From contig SVQX01000008.1 in NCBI GenBank assembly GCA_015065065.1, positions 1-57,710 on the forward strand: 57,710 bases of DNA, given 5' to 3'. This DNA is from Oscillospiraceae bacterium. Its GTDB lineage: Bacteria > Bacillota > Clostridia > Oscillospirales > CAG-272. The translations under genes and the position numbers were made by a program. Positions 6,791-15,309 of this stretch are shown one piece after another (the stretch's first letter is position 1; each line of letters begins with the position of its first letter). The notes under the pieces are model-generated. The model saw only the letters and a program-made list of their open reading frames with translations. It was not told the DNA's origin and searched no databases.

Positions 6791-9700
6791 ATGACTAAAT
6801 TGAAAGGCATAAGAAGGCTACTCTCTACGGCGCTCGTGTTTGTGCTGTCCGTAGTCATGGTGGTAAGCTCGGCGTTCCCCGCGGGCGCGCTGAATCTTAC
6901 TCCCGAGATGATCGCAGGAATGAAGGATTTTGTCAGCGATTATCTTGAAAACGGAGAAATAGAGGATGCCAAGATCGAGGAGTACCTCAAGAACGTAATC
7001 GTTGAGCTGGACGGAGAGGACGCATACGACGATCCCGACTCCGCGCTCAACAGACTTGAGGAAAAGCTCCCCAAGAATGAAAACGGCGAGCCCGATTACG
7101 GTCACATTGTAGATGACTTCAAAAAGGATGATTCAGAATCCTTGAAGGACACCTTCCAGACCGTTATTACCGTCGTTTCCAAGGCTGAAACGGTAGACGA
7201 AATTTTGGATTTCGTTATCGGAAAGGATGAGGAGGAGCAGAAGCGGCAGGAGGCGGAGGAAAGAGGAGAGGTATACGTTCCCGATTACTTTACGGTTGAA
7301 TGGTATATCGACGGCTCCGATACCCCTGTGTGCGTTCAGACCGACGCTTATTTGAAGAACGACGTATTTACATATCCCGAGCTTGCTTTGCCGTCGGGTG
7401 AGTATGTCGTATGGCGCAACTCTGCACTGTTCCACGGTCAGTATGAGGCTGACGGTGTAACTCCCGCAGTTACCAGGATATACGGTGAGCATCGCAGCCT
7501 TGCACAGGACTTCGTTGAGATTACCAACGGTATTGCTCAGATATCCGACGTTTATAAGGCTACTCTGTCGGAGGACGGCTCTACCGTCGTTATCGCGATA
7601 GATGCGCAGAAGGCGGATTACGTTGAGCTGTTGACAGGCTTCGGAGAAGAGAACTCCGTGTCCTCCCTCAAGTCCGACGCGCTCCATATTCTCTCCGATG
7701 CACTGACTGCGGCAATGTATGCGGGAGTTAACGATTTCTCCATCAACGGAAACCATTTGCTCAGCGTTGACAGCTATGATATCGGCGACCTTGTTGATAT
7801 CCTTATCGACGGCACTTATGAGGATCTGATAAACATTGATGGATTTATCGACCTTATCCGCGCAGAGGATAAGACCCTGTCGAGATTCATCAACATGGAG
7901 GAGTATGATGACGGCGACGAAGCAACGCAGCTTTATAAGTTCGGCGAATATACGCTGACTATGGCAACCGACGGTGCAGCATCCACCGACGTTGATCTGG
8001 TGTTCACCTTGTCGGGCGACGTTACGGACATTGAGACCGTTGCGGATGTTGTAAGCGATATTCTCAGCGTTGAACGCAACGGAAGCACCTTGAAGGTGGA
8101 TTTCAATCTGTCCTCGGCAAATGTTCAGGTGCTGCTCAAGAGAGCGTACACCAACACTCATGTTCCCGAGTCTATCCGCAACCACATTGAAAAGATAGAG
8201 CAGATCAATGAGTACGGCAACGTTGAGGACTTCTACGTTATCTCGGGCGAAATAACCGTCGGCGAGATGAAGGATCTCATCAGCAACGGTGACTACGACT
8301 TTATCGGTGATAAGGTCGGAGTGGATAACCTTACCGCAAACGAAAAATTCCAAAAGGTGCTGGATAAGGTAATGTCTTATATCCCCGATTCGTATGACGC
8401 TAAGACCTATTACGACGTATACGACGGCAACGGCGGATTTTTCTTTGAAAAGACCATCACCAAAGCAATGATCGAGTCCAAGGTGGAGCAGTACCTGTCT
8501 GGCAGACAGATCACCATCCTTGGCAAGACGATAGCTCCCGCGTCGATCATCAACAAGGTCATGAACCGTATTGACAGACAGAGCGTAACGCTTGATGCTA
8601 ACCTGTACATTGGCGATTACCGCGAGATAATCCTTCGCGATAAGCTCAATCCCGAGGTGGAGTACGTGTTCTTTGCAGAGCCGGGTATAGCACTTGACTC
8701 GCTCGCAGCCCTCCACGGACTTACCTCCGAGGGATATCATATAACCTACACCACGGGCGGCGCGGAGATAACCGTAACTCCTGCAGAGGATGCGGTCATC
8801 CTGTATCAGTCGGATGCCAATACTCACACCGTAACCTATACCGTTACTTTGACGGATAAGGGCGTTGCATACGATACCCTCACCTTTACCGCTACCGTGC
8901 CCTACGGAACGAGCATCAACGCTCTTGACGTTATCGGCGCGCAGGACGAGGCGGTAGGTCACACCTACGTTGACGGAACACTTACAGGCGTTCCCGCAGA
9001 CGGAATGATGCCCGACAGCGACCTTAGTATCAGCGCAACCTACGATATCAATTATTACAAGATAAGCTGGGTAATAGACGGCACAGAGGTGGAAACCGAT
9101 TCCGTGCGCCACGGCGATATGCCTGAATACAACGGCGAAGCGCCCACAAAGCCCTCCGGTGATGCACTCAACAAGTGGGTATACCTTGGATGGACTCCCG
9201 GTGTTGGAGCGGCTACCTCAAACATGACCTACAATGCAATGTTTGAAAGTGTTAACCGTTTCGGCGATCCTATTGACGCAAACGTAACCGAGCAGTATAT
9301 ATACGATGGCGGCGTGCTGACAATTGAGATCAACGCCAAGAACGGTGCCGACATTAACGGCTCCTTCCACGCACTTGCGGATATTCTGACGCTGCTTGAT
9401 GACTTTGATACCGCTCCCGACGTAATGATCAAGATGAATTACAGCGGAGTGAAGATGAGCTTCGACCACGACAATCTGGAGGCTATCTACGCTTCCTTCG
9501 GCGGCGATCTTACAAACGCGACCTACTCAACCGCGATGGGCGTTGTTGCAGAAGGTATTAACGCAGGCAGGAAGTTCCTTACTGTTGAATTCAAGGACGG
9601 GGACGAAACCGTTCCGATTACGGGACTGACGGGTACTCCTCTGGTGATGCCTTACGTTGACGACGGCAACCCCGAGACCTACCCCGTTCTGTACTACTAT

Positions 9701-11362
9701 AACCCCGAAACGGGTGCAAACGAGGCTGTTGCTCATGATTTCGATCATGAGAACGGTATTGTCAAGATCCATACCACCCACTTCTCTACCTTCGTTGTTG
9801 AGGAGGTAGTAAGGACCTACGACGTTACCGCCGGTACTGCCGCAAACGGTACTGTAGCCGTTGACGTAACGACAGCGGCGAAGGGCGATACTGTAAACAT
9901 AGAGATCACTCCCGACACTCATTACGAGGTCAGCGAAGTATGGTACATTGATATTGACAATGTAAAGCATACCATAACGGGTACGTCCTTCACAATGCCA
10001 TCGGGTGCTGTTACCGTAAACGCTGAATTCAAGAAGATAGTATACACGGTCACGTTCCTTGACGCAAACGGTGATGTTCTTACGTCTATTAACGTAAATT
10101 CCGGCGAGCAACTCTCTTCGGATGATATTCCCGACGGTCCCGATAAGCCAATGAGTGTTGACAAGGTGTTCACCTTCTCGCACTGGCAGGCAGACGGAGT
10201 GGATATTGAAGGAAATCCTGTTATTACTTCAAACGTAACCGTAACGCCTCAGTATAATTCCGAGGCTCGCAAGTATACGGTAACCTTCATTGACTGGGAC
10301 GATAGCGTTATCGAAACACAGGAAGTAGCTTACGGTTCGGGTGCCGCAGAGCCCGCAGAAGCTCCGACAAGAGCAGACGATGAAGACTACACATATACCT
10401 TTAGCGGTTGGGATGTTGACTTCTCAAATATTACGGGCGACTTGACCGTAAAAGCGCAGTATGACGCCACTCCCATACCCGATACGGACACAGATACCAG
10501 CGACACCGAGCCCGGTAGCGAAAGCGAATCTGAGTCCGAGTCTGAATCCGAATCTGAGTCTGAATCTGAATCTGAGTCTGAGTCTGAGTCTGAGTCCGAG
10601 TCCGATACTGCACCCGTGACCGAAACGGATACCGATACAGATACGGATATAATAGGCGGTGAGACCACCGAGCCTGATGATTCCGAGACCACCACGGGCG
10701 AGGATGATGACGACGGACTGTCAACGGGTATGATAATCCTTATCGTTATACTTATCATCCTGCTTATCCTGCTTATTCTTATCGCAGTAGGATATCTCCT
10801 GTACATCAAGGGAATTCTCCCCATATTCTTCCTGTGGCTGCTGCTTGATAAGCTGTTTGGCAGAAGCAAGGACGAGGAGGTCGAGGAGACCGTCGAGGAG
10901 GTGGCCGAGGAAGCACCCGTCGTTGAAAATCTCTTTATCCCCATTGGCGAGGAAATCCCAGAGGAGGAAGAGGAGATAGTTCACGTCGATCACGTTTCCG
11001 TTCAGGAGGTTGACGACATGATGACGGATAAGACTGCAGAGCATATCCTTACCGTTTCGGATAAGGTAGGCGGTGCGGGCAAGCTCGGCATCATCAACGT
11101 AGGTACTCTTTCGAGTACGTTCCAGGCTGACGACGTTGTAAACCTCGAGATACTCAAGGAAAAGGGAATGATTGAGGACAGCATTGGCAGACTCAAGGTG
11201 CTTGCAAGCGGAAGCATCAACAAGCCTCTCCGTGTAGAAGCAGATGCGTTCTCGCTCCAGGCAATCAAGATGATCACCCTCACGGGCGGTCAGGCGGTTA
11301 AGCTCAAGTCCTCCGCTAACAATGGCGGCAAGAGCGGCAACGCTGACAGCACCGAGCAGTAA
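6791..11362 (+). CDS. Large surface protein with InlB-type repeats, SE-rich stalk and cytoplasmic uL15-like tail
   Basis: A 1523-residue protein. The ATG at 6791 follows AAGGAGG; the frame is open further upstream but lacks a ribosome site. Order of parts: signal peptide (about 1-35); a long acidic extracellular region; beta-rich repeats of the Listeria/InlB B-repeat (Flg_new) kind near 680-790 and 1000-1240 with YTVTF and FSGW or FSHW motifs; a Ser-Glu dipeptide repeat (about 1244-1272); an Asp/Thr-rich stretch; one or two membrane segments (about 1312-1355); and a cytoplasmic tail. The last 100 residues or so (1414-1512) match the C-terminal half of ribosomal protein uL15: INVGTL, LKEKGMI, LKVLASGSINKPL, VEADAFS, GGQAVKL. 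No LPxTG sorting signal is present, so anchoring is by membrane segment. It probably exposes an adhesin-like stalk while presenting a ribosomal-type fold inside the cell. The ligand and the role of the tail are unknown. Confidence 0.85.
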   Translation: MTKLKGIRRLLSTALVFVLSVVMVVSSAFPAGALNLTPEMIAGMKDFVSDYLENGEIEDAKIEEYLKNVIVELDGEDAYDDPDSALNRLEEKLPKNENGEPDYGHIVDDFKKDDSESLKDTFQTVITVVSKAETVDEILDFVIGKDEEEQKRQEAEERGEVYVPDYFTVEWYIDGSDTPVCVQTDAYLKNDVFTYPELALPSGEYVVWRNSALFHGQYEADGVTPAVTRIYGEHRSLAQDFVEITNGIAQISDVYKATLSEDGSTVVIAIDAQKADYVELLTGFGEENSVSSLKSDALHILSDALTAAMYAGVNDFSINGNHLLSVDSYDIGDLVDILIDGTYEDLINIDGFIDLIRAEDKTLSRFINMEEYDDGDEATQLYKFGEYTLTMATDGAASTDVDLVFTLSGDVTDIETVADVVSDILSVERNGSTLKVDFNLSSANVQVLLKRAYTNTHVPESIRNHIEKIEQINEYGNVEDFYVISGEITVGEMKDLISNGDYDFIGDKVGVDNLTANEKFQKVLDKVMSYIPDSYDAKTYYDVYDGNGGFFFEKTITKAMIESKVEQYLSGRQITILGKTIAPASIINKVMNRIDRQSVTLDANLYIGDYREIILRDKLNPEVEYVFFAEPGIALDSLAALHGLTSEGYHITYTTGGAEITVTPAEDAVILYQSDANTHTVTYTVTLTDKGVAYDTLTFTATVPYGTSINALDVIGAQDEAVGHTYVDGTLTGVPADGMMPDSDLSISATYDINYYKISWVIDGTEVETDSVRHGDMPEYNGEAPTKPSGDALNKWVYLGWTPGVGAATSNMTYNAMFESVNRFGDPIDANVTEQYIYDGGVLTIEINAKNGADINGSFHALADILTLLDDFDTAPDVMIKMNYSGVKMSFDHDNLEAIYASFGGDLTNATYSTAMGVVAEGINAGRKFLTVEFKDGDETVPITGLTGTPLVMPYVDDGNPETYPVLYYYNPETGANEAVAHDFDHENGIVKIHTTHFSTFVVEEVVRTYDVTAGTAANGTVAVDVTTAAKGDTVNIEITPDTHYEVSEVWYIDIDNVKHTITGTSFTMPSGAVTVNAEFKKIVYTVTFLDANGDVLTSINVNSGEQLSSDDIPDGPDKPMSVDKVFTFSHWQADGVDIEGNPVITSNVTVTPQYNSEARKYTVTFIDWDDSVIETQEVAYGSGAAEPAEAPTRADDEDYTYTFSGWDVDFSNITGDLTVKAQYDATPIPDTDTDTSDTEPGSESESESESESESESESESESESESESESDTAPVTETDTDTDTDIIGGETTEPDDSETTTGEDDDDGLSTGMIILIVILIILLILLILIAVGYLLYIKGILPIFFLWLLLDKLFGRSKDEEVEETVEEVAEEAPVVENLFIPIGEEIPEEEEEIVHVDHVSVQEVDDMMTDKTAEHILTVSDKVGGAGKLGIINVGTLSSTFQADDVVNLEILKEKGMIEDSIGRLKVLASGSINKPLRVEADAFSLQAIKMITLTGGQAVKLKSSANNGGKSGNADSTEQ
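10519..10608 (+). repeat. Ser-Glu dipeptide-coding repeat
   Basis: A run of TCTGAG/TCCGAA-type hexamers encodes about 15 Ser-Glu pairs in the surface protein, forming an unfolded, highly acidic stalk just outside the membrane segment. Such repeats may vary in number between strains by slippage. Confidence 0.9.
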
Positions 11363-11398
11363 TTTGAAATACCCAATTTCCCAACGGGAAATAAAGGA

Positions 11399-11430
11399 CA
11401 CCCCTCACCGCCTTGGCGGTGAGGGGTGTG
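11399..11430 (+). other. Long GC-rich hairpin between the surface protein and the DUF815 gene
   Basis: ACACCCCTCACCGC and GCGGTGAGGGGTGT form a perfect 14-bp stem with loop CTTG. No T run follows, so it is not a classic terminator. It may act as an mRNA stability or processing element, or as a partial terminator, between 6791-11362 and the gene at 11458. Confidence 0.6.
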
Positions 11431-11457
11431 CCGATAGACCACAAAAGGAGGCATAAC

Positions 11458-12663
11458 ATGAATATTGCCGACAACAAATTCACACTTTCCGAGCGCGTGG
11501 ATTCGCTGATAATTTTCAGAAATCTGCTTTCGGATGAAACGATATCTATGCTGTGCAGGCTGGATGCTGCCCACAAATCAGGCGGTAGCCGCGCCGAGCT
11601 TATAGGTGCATATTGCGATTTTACGCGGTCGCTGTTTTGCCGTCACCACAGTCTGGGCGCGCACCTCCTCGGACTTATCCTGGAGGATGAAAATATATAC
11701 ACGGAGTATAAGCTGACGGGAAAGGGAAATGGCGAGGCTTTGGAGTCATTGCTTTGCCGAGAGCTGGATATTTTGTCGGATATAGCAGGGCTTGACGGTT
11801 CGGTGTATCGGGACGCTATTGGCGACGGAAGTCTGCCGCTTTGGGGCAATTCCGCCGTTGATATCGCCAAGGATTACCGAGAGCATATTAAGCACATCCG
11901 CAGTCGCGGAACGGGCGTTTTTGCAAAATACCGTATGTTTATTCTTAACGGCGAGGGAAAACTGACTCCCATTTCCAACCCCGACGGACAAGCACTGTCC
12001 GACCTTGTGGGATATGAGCGCGAGCGCGAGCGTGTGATACTTAATACCGAGGCGTTTCTTGACGGCAAACCCGCAAACAACGTGTTGCTTTACGGTGACG
12101 CGGGTACGGGAAAAAGCTCTACGGTAAAGGCGATAGCCAACGCTTACGCTGACAGAGGGCTGCGGCTGGTGGAGCTGAAAAAGAATCAGCTGCCCTTTAT
12201 TCAGCCGCTTATGGACACTCTTGCAGACAATCCTCTTAAATTCATTCTGTTTATCGACGACCTGACCTTCAGCTCGGGAGATGCGGATTTCTGCGCCCTC
12301 AAGGCCACTTTGGAAGGAGGGGTTGCGGGCAGGGGAAGCAACATTCTAATTTACGCCACCAGCAACCATCGCCACATGATAAAGGAAATGGCGTCCGACC
12401 GCGTTGGCGACGAGATCAGCGTCAGCGACAAGCTGCAAGAGATCGTATCGCTTTCGGCGCGCTTTGGACTGACTGTCACATACAGCCGCGCCGACAAGGC
12501 GTTGTATTCGGATATCGTTATCAAGCTTGCTCGCCGTCGCGGAATAGAAATGGACGAGCAGCAGCTTATCTCAAAGGCAGAGGCATTTGCTCTGCGCGGA
12601 GGAGGACGAAATCCGCGAAGCGCCGTTCAGTTTATAGATATGATCGCGGCGGGAATATATTAA
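11458..12663 (+). CDS. DUF815-family AAA-type ATPase
   Basis: A 401-residue predicted cytoplasmic ATPase of the DUF815 (PF05673) family. The ATG at 11458 is chosen because of the AAAAGGAGG just upstream. The N-terminal 185 residues are helical and family-specific. The AAA core then shows Walker A (GDAGTGKSS, near 214), Walker B (FILFIDDL, near 266), a sensor-like YATSNHRH, and DxxSLSARFG-type downstream elements (SLSARFGLTVTY). The last part contains GGGRNPRSA, reminiscent of the arginine-containing C-terminal lid. The biochemical role of the family is not settled. The gene has its own terminator and no obvious partner apart from the surface-protein gene upstream. Confidence 0.9.
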   Translation: MNIADNKFTLSERVDSLIIFRNLLSDETISMLCRLDAAHKSGGSRAELIGAYCDFTRSLFCRHHSLGAHLLGLILEDENIYTEYKLTGKGNGEALESLLCRELDILSDIAGLDGSVYRDAIGDGSLPLWGNSAVDIAKDYREHIKHIRSRGTGVFAKYRMFILNGEGKLTPISNPDGQALSDLVGYERERERVILNTEAFLDGKPANNVLLYGDAGTGKSSTVKAIANAYADRGLRLVELKKNQLPFIQPLMDTLADNPLKFILFIDDLTFSSGDADFCALKATLEGGVAGRGSNILIYATSNHRHMIKEMASDRVGDEISVSDKLQEIVSLSARFGLTVTYSRADKALYSDIVIKLARRRGIEMDEQQLISKAEAFALRGGGRNPRSAVQFIDMIAAGIY

Positions 12664-12667
12664 CATG

Positions 12668-12701
12668 AAACCGACTTGCTAATGCAGGTCGGTTTTATTT
12701 T
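12668..12701 (+). terminator. Terminator of the DUF815 gene
   Basis: AAACCGAC (12668-12675) pairs with GTCGGTTT (12688-12695), followed by TATTTTT. Confidence 0.8.
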
Positions 12702-12788
12702 TGAAATTTATATGATGCGCCGTCACCAAACGACATAAATCATTGTCCCGTCAATATATAATATGAATGTAGGAAAGGGGGAGTGATA

Positions 12789-13640
12789 ATGGCAGAGGTG
12801 TACGGCGATCTGCTGTTTCTGATAAATATGAGTATGGATTATCTGTGCCTGCACCTGAGTGCGCAATTGCTCCACCGAAGAATAAGCGTGGGCAGGCTCG
12901 TGGTGGCGGCGGCGCTGGGCGGAGTATATTCGGTTATCGCACTGCTTTTGTCGGTATCCTCTCCAGTGGCTTTTGCGATAGATATCACCGTCTGTCTTGT
13001 TATGTGCGCGGTAGCCTTTTGGCGGCGCGGCGAGGGAATTATACTTCTTTCGGGAGTATACATAGTCGTTTCCATGGTGCTTGGAGGAATTATGACGGCA
13101 ATGTATAATCTGCTCAACAGATTAGGCGTTGCAAATCAGCTGCCCGCGGGCGAGGATGGAATATCCGCGTGGATGTTTGCAATTCTTGCCGCCATTTCGG
13201 GCGTGCTTGCGTTGCGTGGCGGTAAATTTTTTCGAAAGTCAACGGCGGCACGGCCCTGTAAGGTGACGATAGAAATGTTTGGTGTGCGGATAGAGCTTGA
13301 CGGCATGTGCGACAGCGGAAACCTTATGCGCGATCCCATGGACGGCAGATTGGTGATCGCCGTGGATAGGATACACGCCGAAGCACTTTTGGGTAAGGAT
13401 ACGGTGAGCCGACTGCTGTCGCGCGGGGACTTGAGCGATATTTTGGACGAGCGGCTGCTCCGCCGATTGCGGCTTATCCCCGCAGGGACGGCTATGGGGA
13501 GCGGAATACTCGTGGGTATATCCCCCGACAAAATATCCGTGTGTCCCGAGGGTGGGCGTGAGCGCGAGGTGAACGCGCTTTTTGCCATTGTGCAGACTCA
13601 CGATGGGGCGGTGCTTGTGCCAAGTCAGCTTATGATGTAA
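12789..13640 (+). CDS. spoIIGA: Sporulation sigma-E factor-processing peptidase SpoIIGA
   Basis: A 283-residue membrane-embedded aspartic protease that removes the pro-sequence of sigma-E after the asymmetric septum forms. The N-terminal half has about five membrane segments (to about residue 140). The C-terminal domain carries the catalytic D-S-G-N motif (Asp near 175, close to the position known in Bacillus subtilis). The ATG at 12789 is chosen over the GTG at 12783 because GGGGGA is correctly spaced only for the ATG. It is followed after 17 bases by sigE, the canonical spoIIG operon order. In Bacilli and Clostridia this operon is switched on by Spo0A; I could not identify a convincing 0A box here. 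Confidence 0.93.
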   Translation: MAEVYGDLLFLINMSMDYLCLHLSAQLLHRRISVGRLVVAAALGGVYSVIALLLSVSSPVAFAIDITVCLVMCAVAFWRRGEGIILLSGVYIVVSMVLGGIMTAMYNLLNRLGVANQLPAGEDGISAWMFAILAAISGVLALRGGKFFRKSTAARPCKVTIEMFGVRIELDGMCDSGNLMRDPMDGRLVIAVDRIHAEALLGKDTVSRLLSRGDLSDILDERLLRRLRLIPAGTAMGSGILVGISPDKISVCPEGGREREVNALFAIVQTHDGAVLVPSQLMM

Positions 13641-13657
13641 TTTAAAGGAGGAAGGAT

Positions 13658-14425
13658 ATGAGCAATAAATACAGCCTGATCTTTATTATCAGGCAAAGGA
13701 TATCACGGATTATAAAAGATGCGCGCAAAAGACGCATTTTGCGTATGCGGCGGCGGGCGGAGTCGGGAAAAGGTGAGATATATTACGTAAACGGCCCCGA
13801 TGTACTGCCACAGCCGCTGTCCCGTGAGGAGGAAGCGGAAATGATAGCACTGCTCGATGGGGATGAAACGGAGCGGGAACACGCGCGCGGAGTGCTGATA
13901 GAGCATAATCTGCGGCTTGTGGCGTTTATCGCGCGCAGGTTTGAAAACACGGGCGTGGGTGTAGAGGACTTGATATCCATTGGTACGCTTGGGCTTATCA
14001 AGGCAATAAACACCTTTCGCGCCGACAAGAACATAAAGCTTGCCACCTATGCATCGCGGTGTATTGAAAACGAGATACTTATGTATATACGCAAGATAAG
14101 CGGTAAACAGGAGCTGTCTATCGACGAGCCGCTCAGCACGGATTGGGACGGAAACGAGCTGCTTTTGTCCGACGTGCTTGGCAGTGACGAGGAGCCGATA
14201 GGCAAGGAGCTGGAGGATGCGGAGGAGCGGCGGGCGCTGTACGCCGCGCTTGACAGCCTCGACGAGAGGGAACGGCTTATAATCGAAATGCGGTACGGTC
14301 TTGGTGGCAGACAGGAGGAGACGCAGAAGGAGGTTGCCGACAAAATGGGCATATCTCAATCCTACATATCCCGCCTCGAAAAAAAGATAATCGCCAAGCT
14401 AAGACAAAAATTCAGCGGGGTGTAA
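13658..14425 (+). CDS. sigE: RNA polymerase sporulation sigma-E factor (pro-SigE)
   Basis: A 255-residue sigma-70 family factor, the early mother-cell sigma of sporulation. A basic N-terminal stretch of about 30 residues matches the membrane-binding pro-sequence cut by SpoIIGA. Region 2 includes [27 protein letters not shown] and [16 protein letters not shown] (the -10-recognition and core-binding helices). Region 4 ends in [21 protein letters not shown], the -35-binding helix-turn-helix. AAAGGAGG precedes the ATG. In many relatives sigG follows; here a long hairpin-rich spacer follows instead. Confidence 0.95.
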   Translation: MSNKYSLIFIIRQRISRIIKDARKRRILRMRRRAESGKGEIYYVNGPDVLPQPLSREEEAEMIALLDGDETEREHARGVLIEHNLRLVAFIARRFENTGVGVEDLISIGTLGLIKAINTFRADKNIKLATYASRCIENEILMYIRKISGKQELSIDEPLSTDWDGNELLLSDVLGSDEEPIGKELEDAEERRALYAALDSLDERERLIIEMRYGLGGRQEETQKEVADKMGISQSYISRLEKKIIAKLRQKFSGV

Positions 14426-14481
14426 CAGAGGGCGAGTATGGCGACCTGCATTAGGGCATATTCCTTTACCAACAAGAAAAT

Positions 14482-14660
14482 GGGGCTGTATCATTAAGAC
14501 AGCCCCCTCGAAAATGATGGCAAGGAACCCATCATTTTCGGAAACTCAAACGTTTTTGGCGTCTTTTCGAAGAAAATTTTATAATCTTTTATAGCCAAAA
14601 TGACGAATTTCATTCGTCAAGTTCGATTTTGTGGGCTGGATCACGTTAGTGAGACAGCCC
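14482..14660 (+). repeat. Cluster of perfect hairpins downstream of sigE
   Basis: Four inverted repeats lie in 180 bases: 14482-14506 (GGGGCTGT/ACAGCCCC), 14509-14540 (12-bp stem CGAAAATGATGG/CCATCATTTTCG), 14601-14619 (TGACGAAT/ATTCGTCA) and 14633-14660 (GGGCTG/CAGCCC with an inner TCAC/GTGA). The last resembles the hairpin at 37320-37348. No gene is seen in 14426-14723. The first hairpin may end the sigE transcript; the array looks like a small non-coding repeat element. Confidence 0.6.
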
Positions 14661-14723
14661 GTATTTCCTTGGTACTGGCTTGATTAAATATACTAATATT
14701 TTTAGTCAAATCCTCAATATTTA

Positions 14724-14752
14724 TTGACAAAACGGGAGAAATGTGATAAAAT
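14724..14752 (+). promoter_or_regulatory. Promoter of the long-hairpin RNA
   Basis: Consensus TTGACA (14724-14729), 17-base spacer, TAAAAT (14747-14752). The predicted start lies at about 14758, at the base of the long hairpin. Confidence 0.7.
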
Positions 14753-14757
14753 ATACT

Positions 14758-14916
14758 CGTCACACGAATTGAATATTTTTATCCCCAAAACGGGAAAATA
14801 CTTTGGTAAAAAGTGTTTTCTCTCTTTTCTCATTCCGTTATTGGGGAGCAATTCGTGTGACAACAATTGTGAGGGAAGCATTTTTTCGGTGCGTTCCTTT
14901 TGGGACGCACTTTTTA
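14758..14916 (+). ncRNA. Long-hairpin non-coding RNA or leader
   Basis: The transcript folds into a 103-nt rod. The 13-bp basal stem is perfect (14759-14771/14849-14861). A second stem pairs TCCCCAAAACGG (14782-14793) with 14835-14847 apart from one mismatch and one bulge, and the 9-bp tip pairs 14795-14803 with 14811-14819. Asymmetric internal loops of 10 nt (5' side) and 15 nt (3' side) interrupt it. An intrinsic terminator hairpin (14889-14910) with a T5 run follows. The layout (own promoter, closed rod with bulges, terminator) fits an independent small RNA, loosely like 6S RNA but shorter. Alternatively it is a regulatory leader of the small Cys-rich gene at 14937. An overlapping ORF here has no ribosome site. 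Confidence 0.55.
14889..14916 (+). terminator. Terminator or attenuator before the small Cys-rich gene
   Basis: GTGCGTTCC (14889-14897) pairs with GGGACGCAC (14902-14910) around loop TTTT, then TTTTT. Its position 20 bases before the start codon region of 14937-15140 makes attenuation possible. Confidence 0.75.
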
Positions 14917-14936
14917 TATGCTGATAGGGGGTATAT

Positions 14937-15140
14937 ATGAGTAATAATATTCCAAGAAAGGTAATAGATATTACAGGCATAGAACTCATGCCGGGCGAGC
15001 CTGCCGCTTGTCTCGGCAACGGAGAGCAAGGCTTTGAGTGTCGTTGTGACGAGTGCGACTACTATTCGTTTTGTTTCCCCAAATTTGATCTAACAAGCAA
15101 AGACGAAGACATACACGATACACTACCACATACCATATGA
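14937..15140 (+). CDS. Small cysteine-rich hypothetical protein
   Basis: A 67-residue protein with a strong GGGGG site ahead of its ATG. It contains a DITG motif near residues 11-14, then CLGNGEQGFECRCDECDYY with cysteines spaced C-x(8)-C-x-C-x-x-C plus one more cysteine (FCF), which suggests a small metal-binding knuckle. I recall similar short proteins of unknown function in other Clostridia, without being able to check. It lies directly after the long-hairpin RNA and its terminator, so read-through of that terminator may control it. A perfect hairpin at 15205-15234 follows. Confidence 0.7.
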   Translation: MSNNIPRKVIDITGIELMPGEPAACLGNGEQGFECRCDECDYYSFCFPKFDLTSKDEDIHDTLPHTI

Positions 15141-15204
15141 AGCGTTTGAATTATTGCTTTTGTTGGCTCTGTAAGGTTTTTAGTACATCTCGATAGGTAT
15201 AAAA

Positions 15205-15240
15205 ACACTTATGGAAATTGCTTTCCATAAGTGTCTTTGC
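15205..15240 (+). terminator. Hairpin terminator after the Cys-rich gene
   Basis: ACACTTATGGAAA and TTTCCATAAGTGT form a perfect 13-bp stem with loop TTGC. The T-rich tail is interrupted (CTTTGCGTTGCTTTT), so efficiency is uncertain. Confidence 0.6.
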
Positions 15241-15268
15241 GTTGCTTTTGTCATTTGCATAGCGGATT

Positions 15269-15304
15269 AGTACGCGCACCTGCCACAGAGCAGGCGCGCG
15301 TACT
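15269..15304. terminator. GC-rich palindrome between convergent genes
   Basis: AGTACGCGC-A-CCTGC pairs with GCAGG-C-GCGCGTACT (14 of 15 positions) around CACAGA. It lies at the 3' end of the minus-strand TSCPD gene and probably separates it from the plus-strand unit. T runs are weak on both sides. Confidence 0.5.
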
Positions 15305-15309
15305 ATTTG

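Noticed and set aside
7133-9112. Long antisense open frame of 659 codons within the surface-protein gene
   Set aside because: It is the mirror of a GC-biased coding strand, has no ribosome site, and its translation has no domain logic; the sense frame is clearly coding.
10519-10608. Tandem short repeat that could be mistaken for a CRISPR or satellite
   Set aside because: The hexamers are in frame and encode Ser-Glu pairs; there are no spacers.
12743-12762. Sigma-A promoter boxes TTGTCC/TATAAT before spoIIGA
   Set aside because: The spacing between the boxes is only 8 bases; a Spo0A-dependent promoter with unusual spacing is likely, but its boxes could not be fixed by eye.
14724-14924. 66-codon open frame over the long-hairpin RNA
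   Set aside because: It begins inside the promoter, has no ribosome site and runs through the terminator stem.
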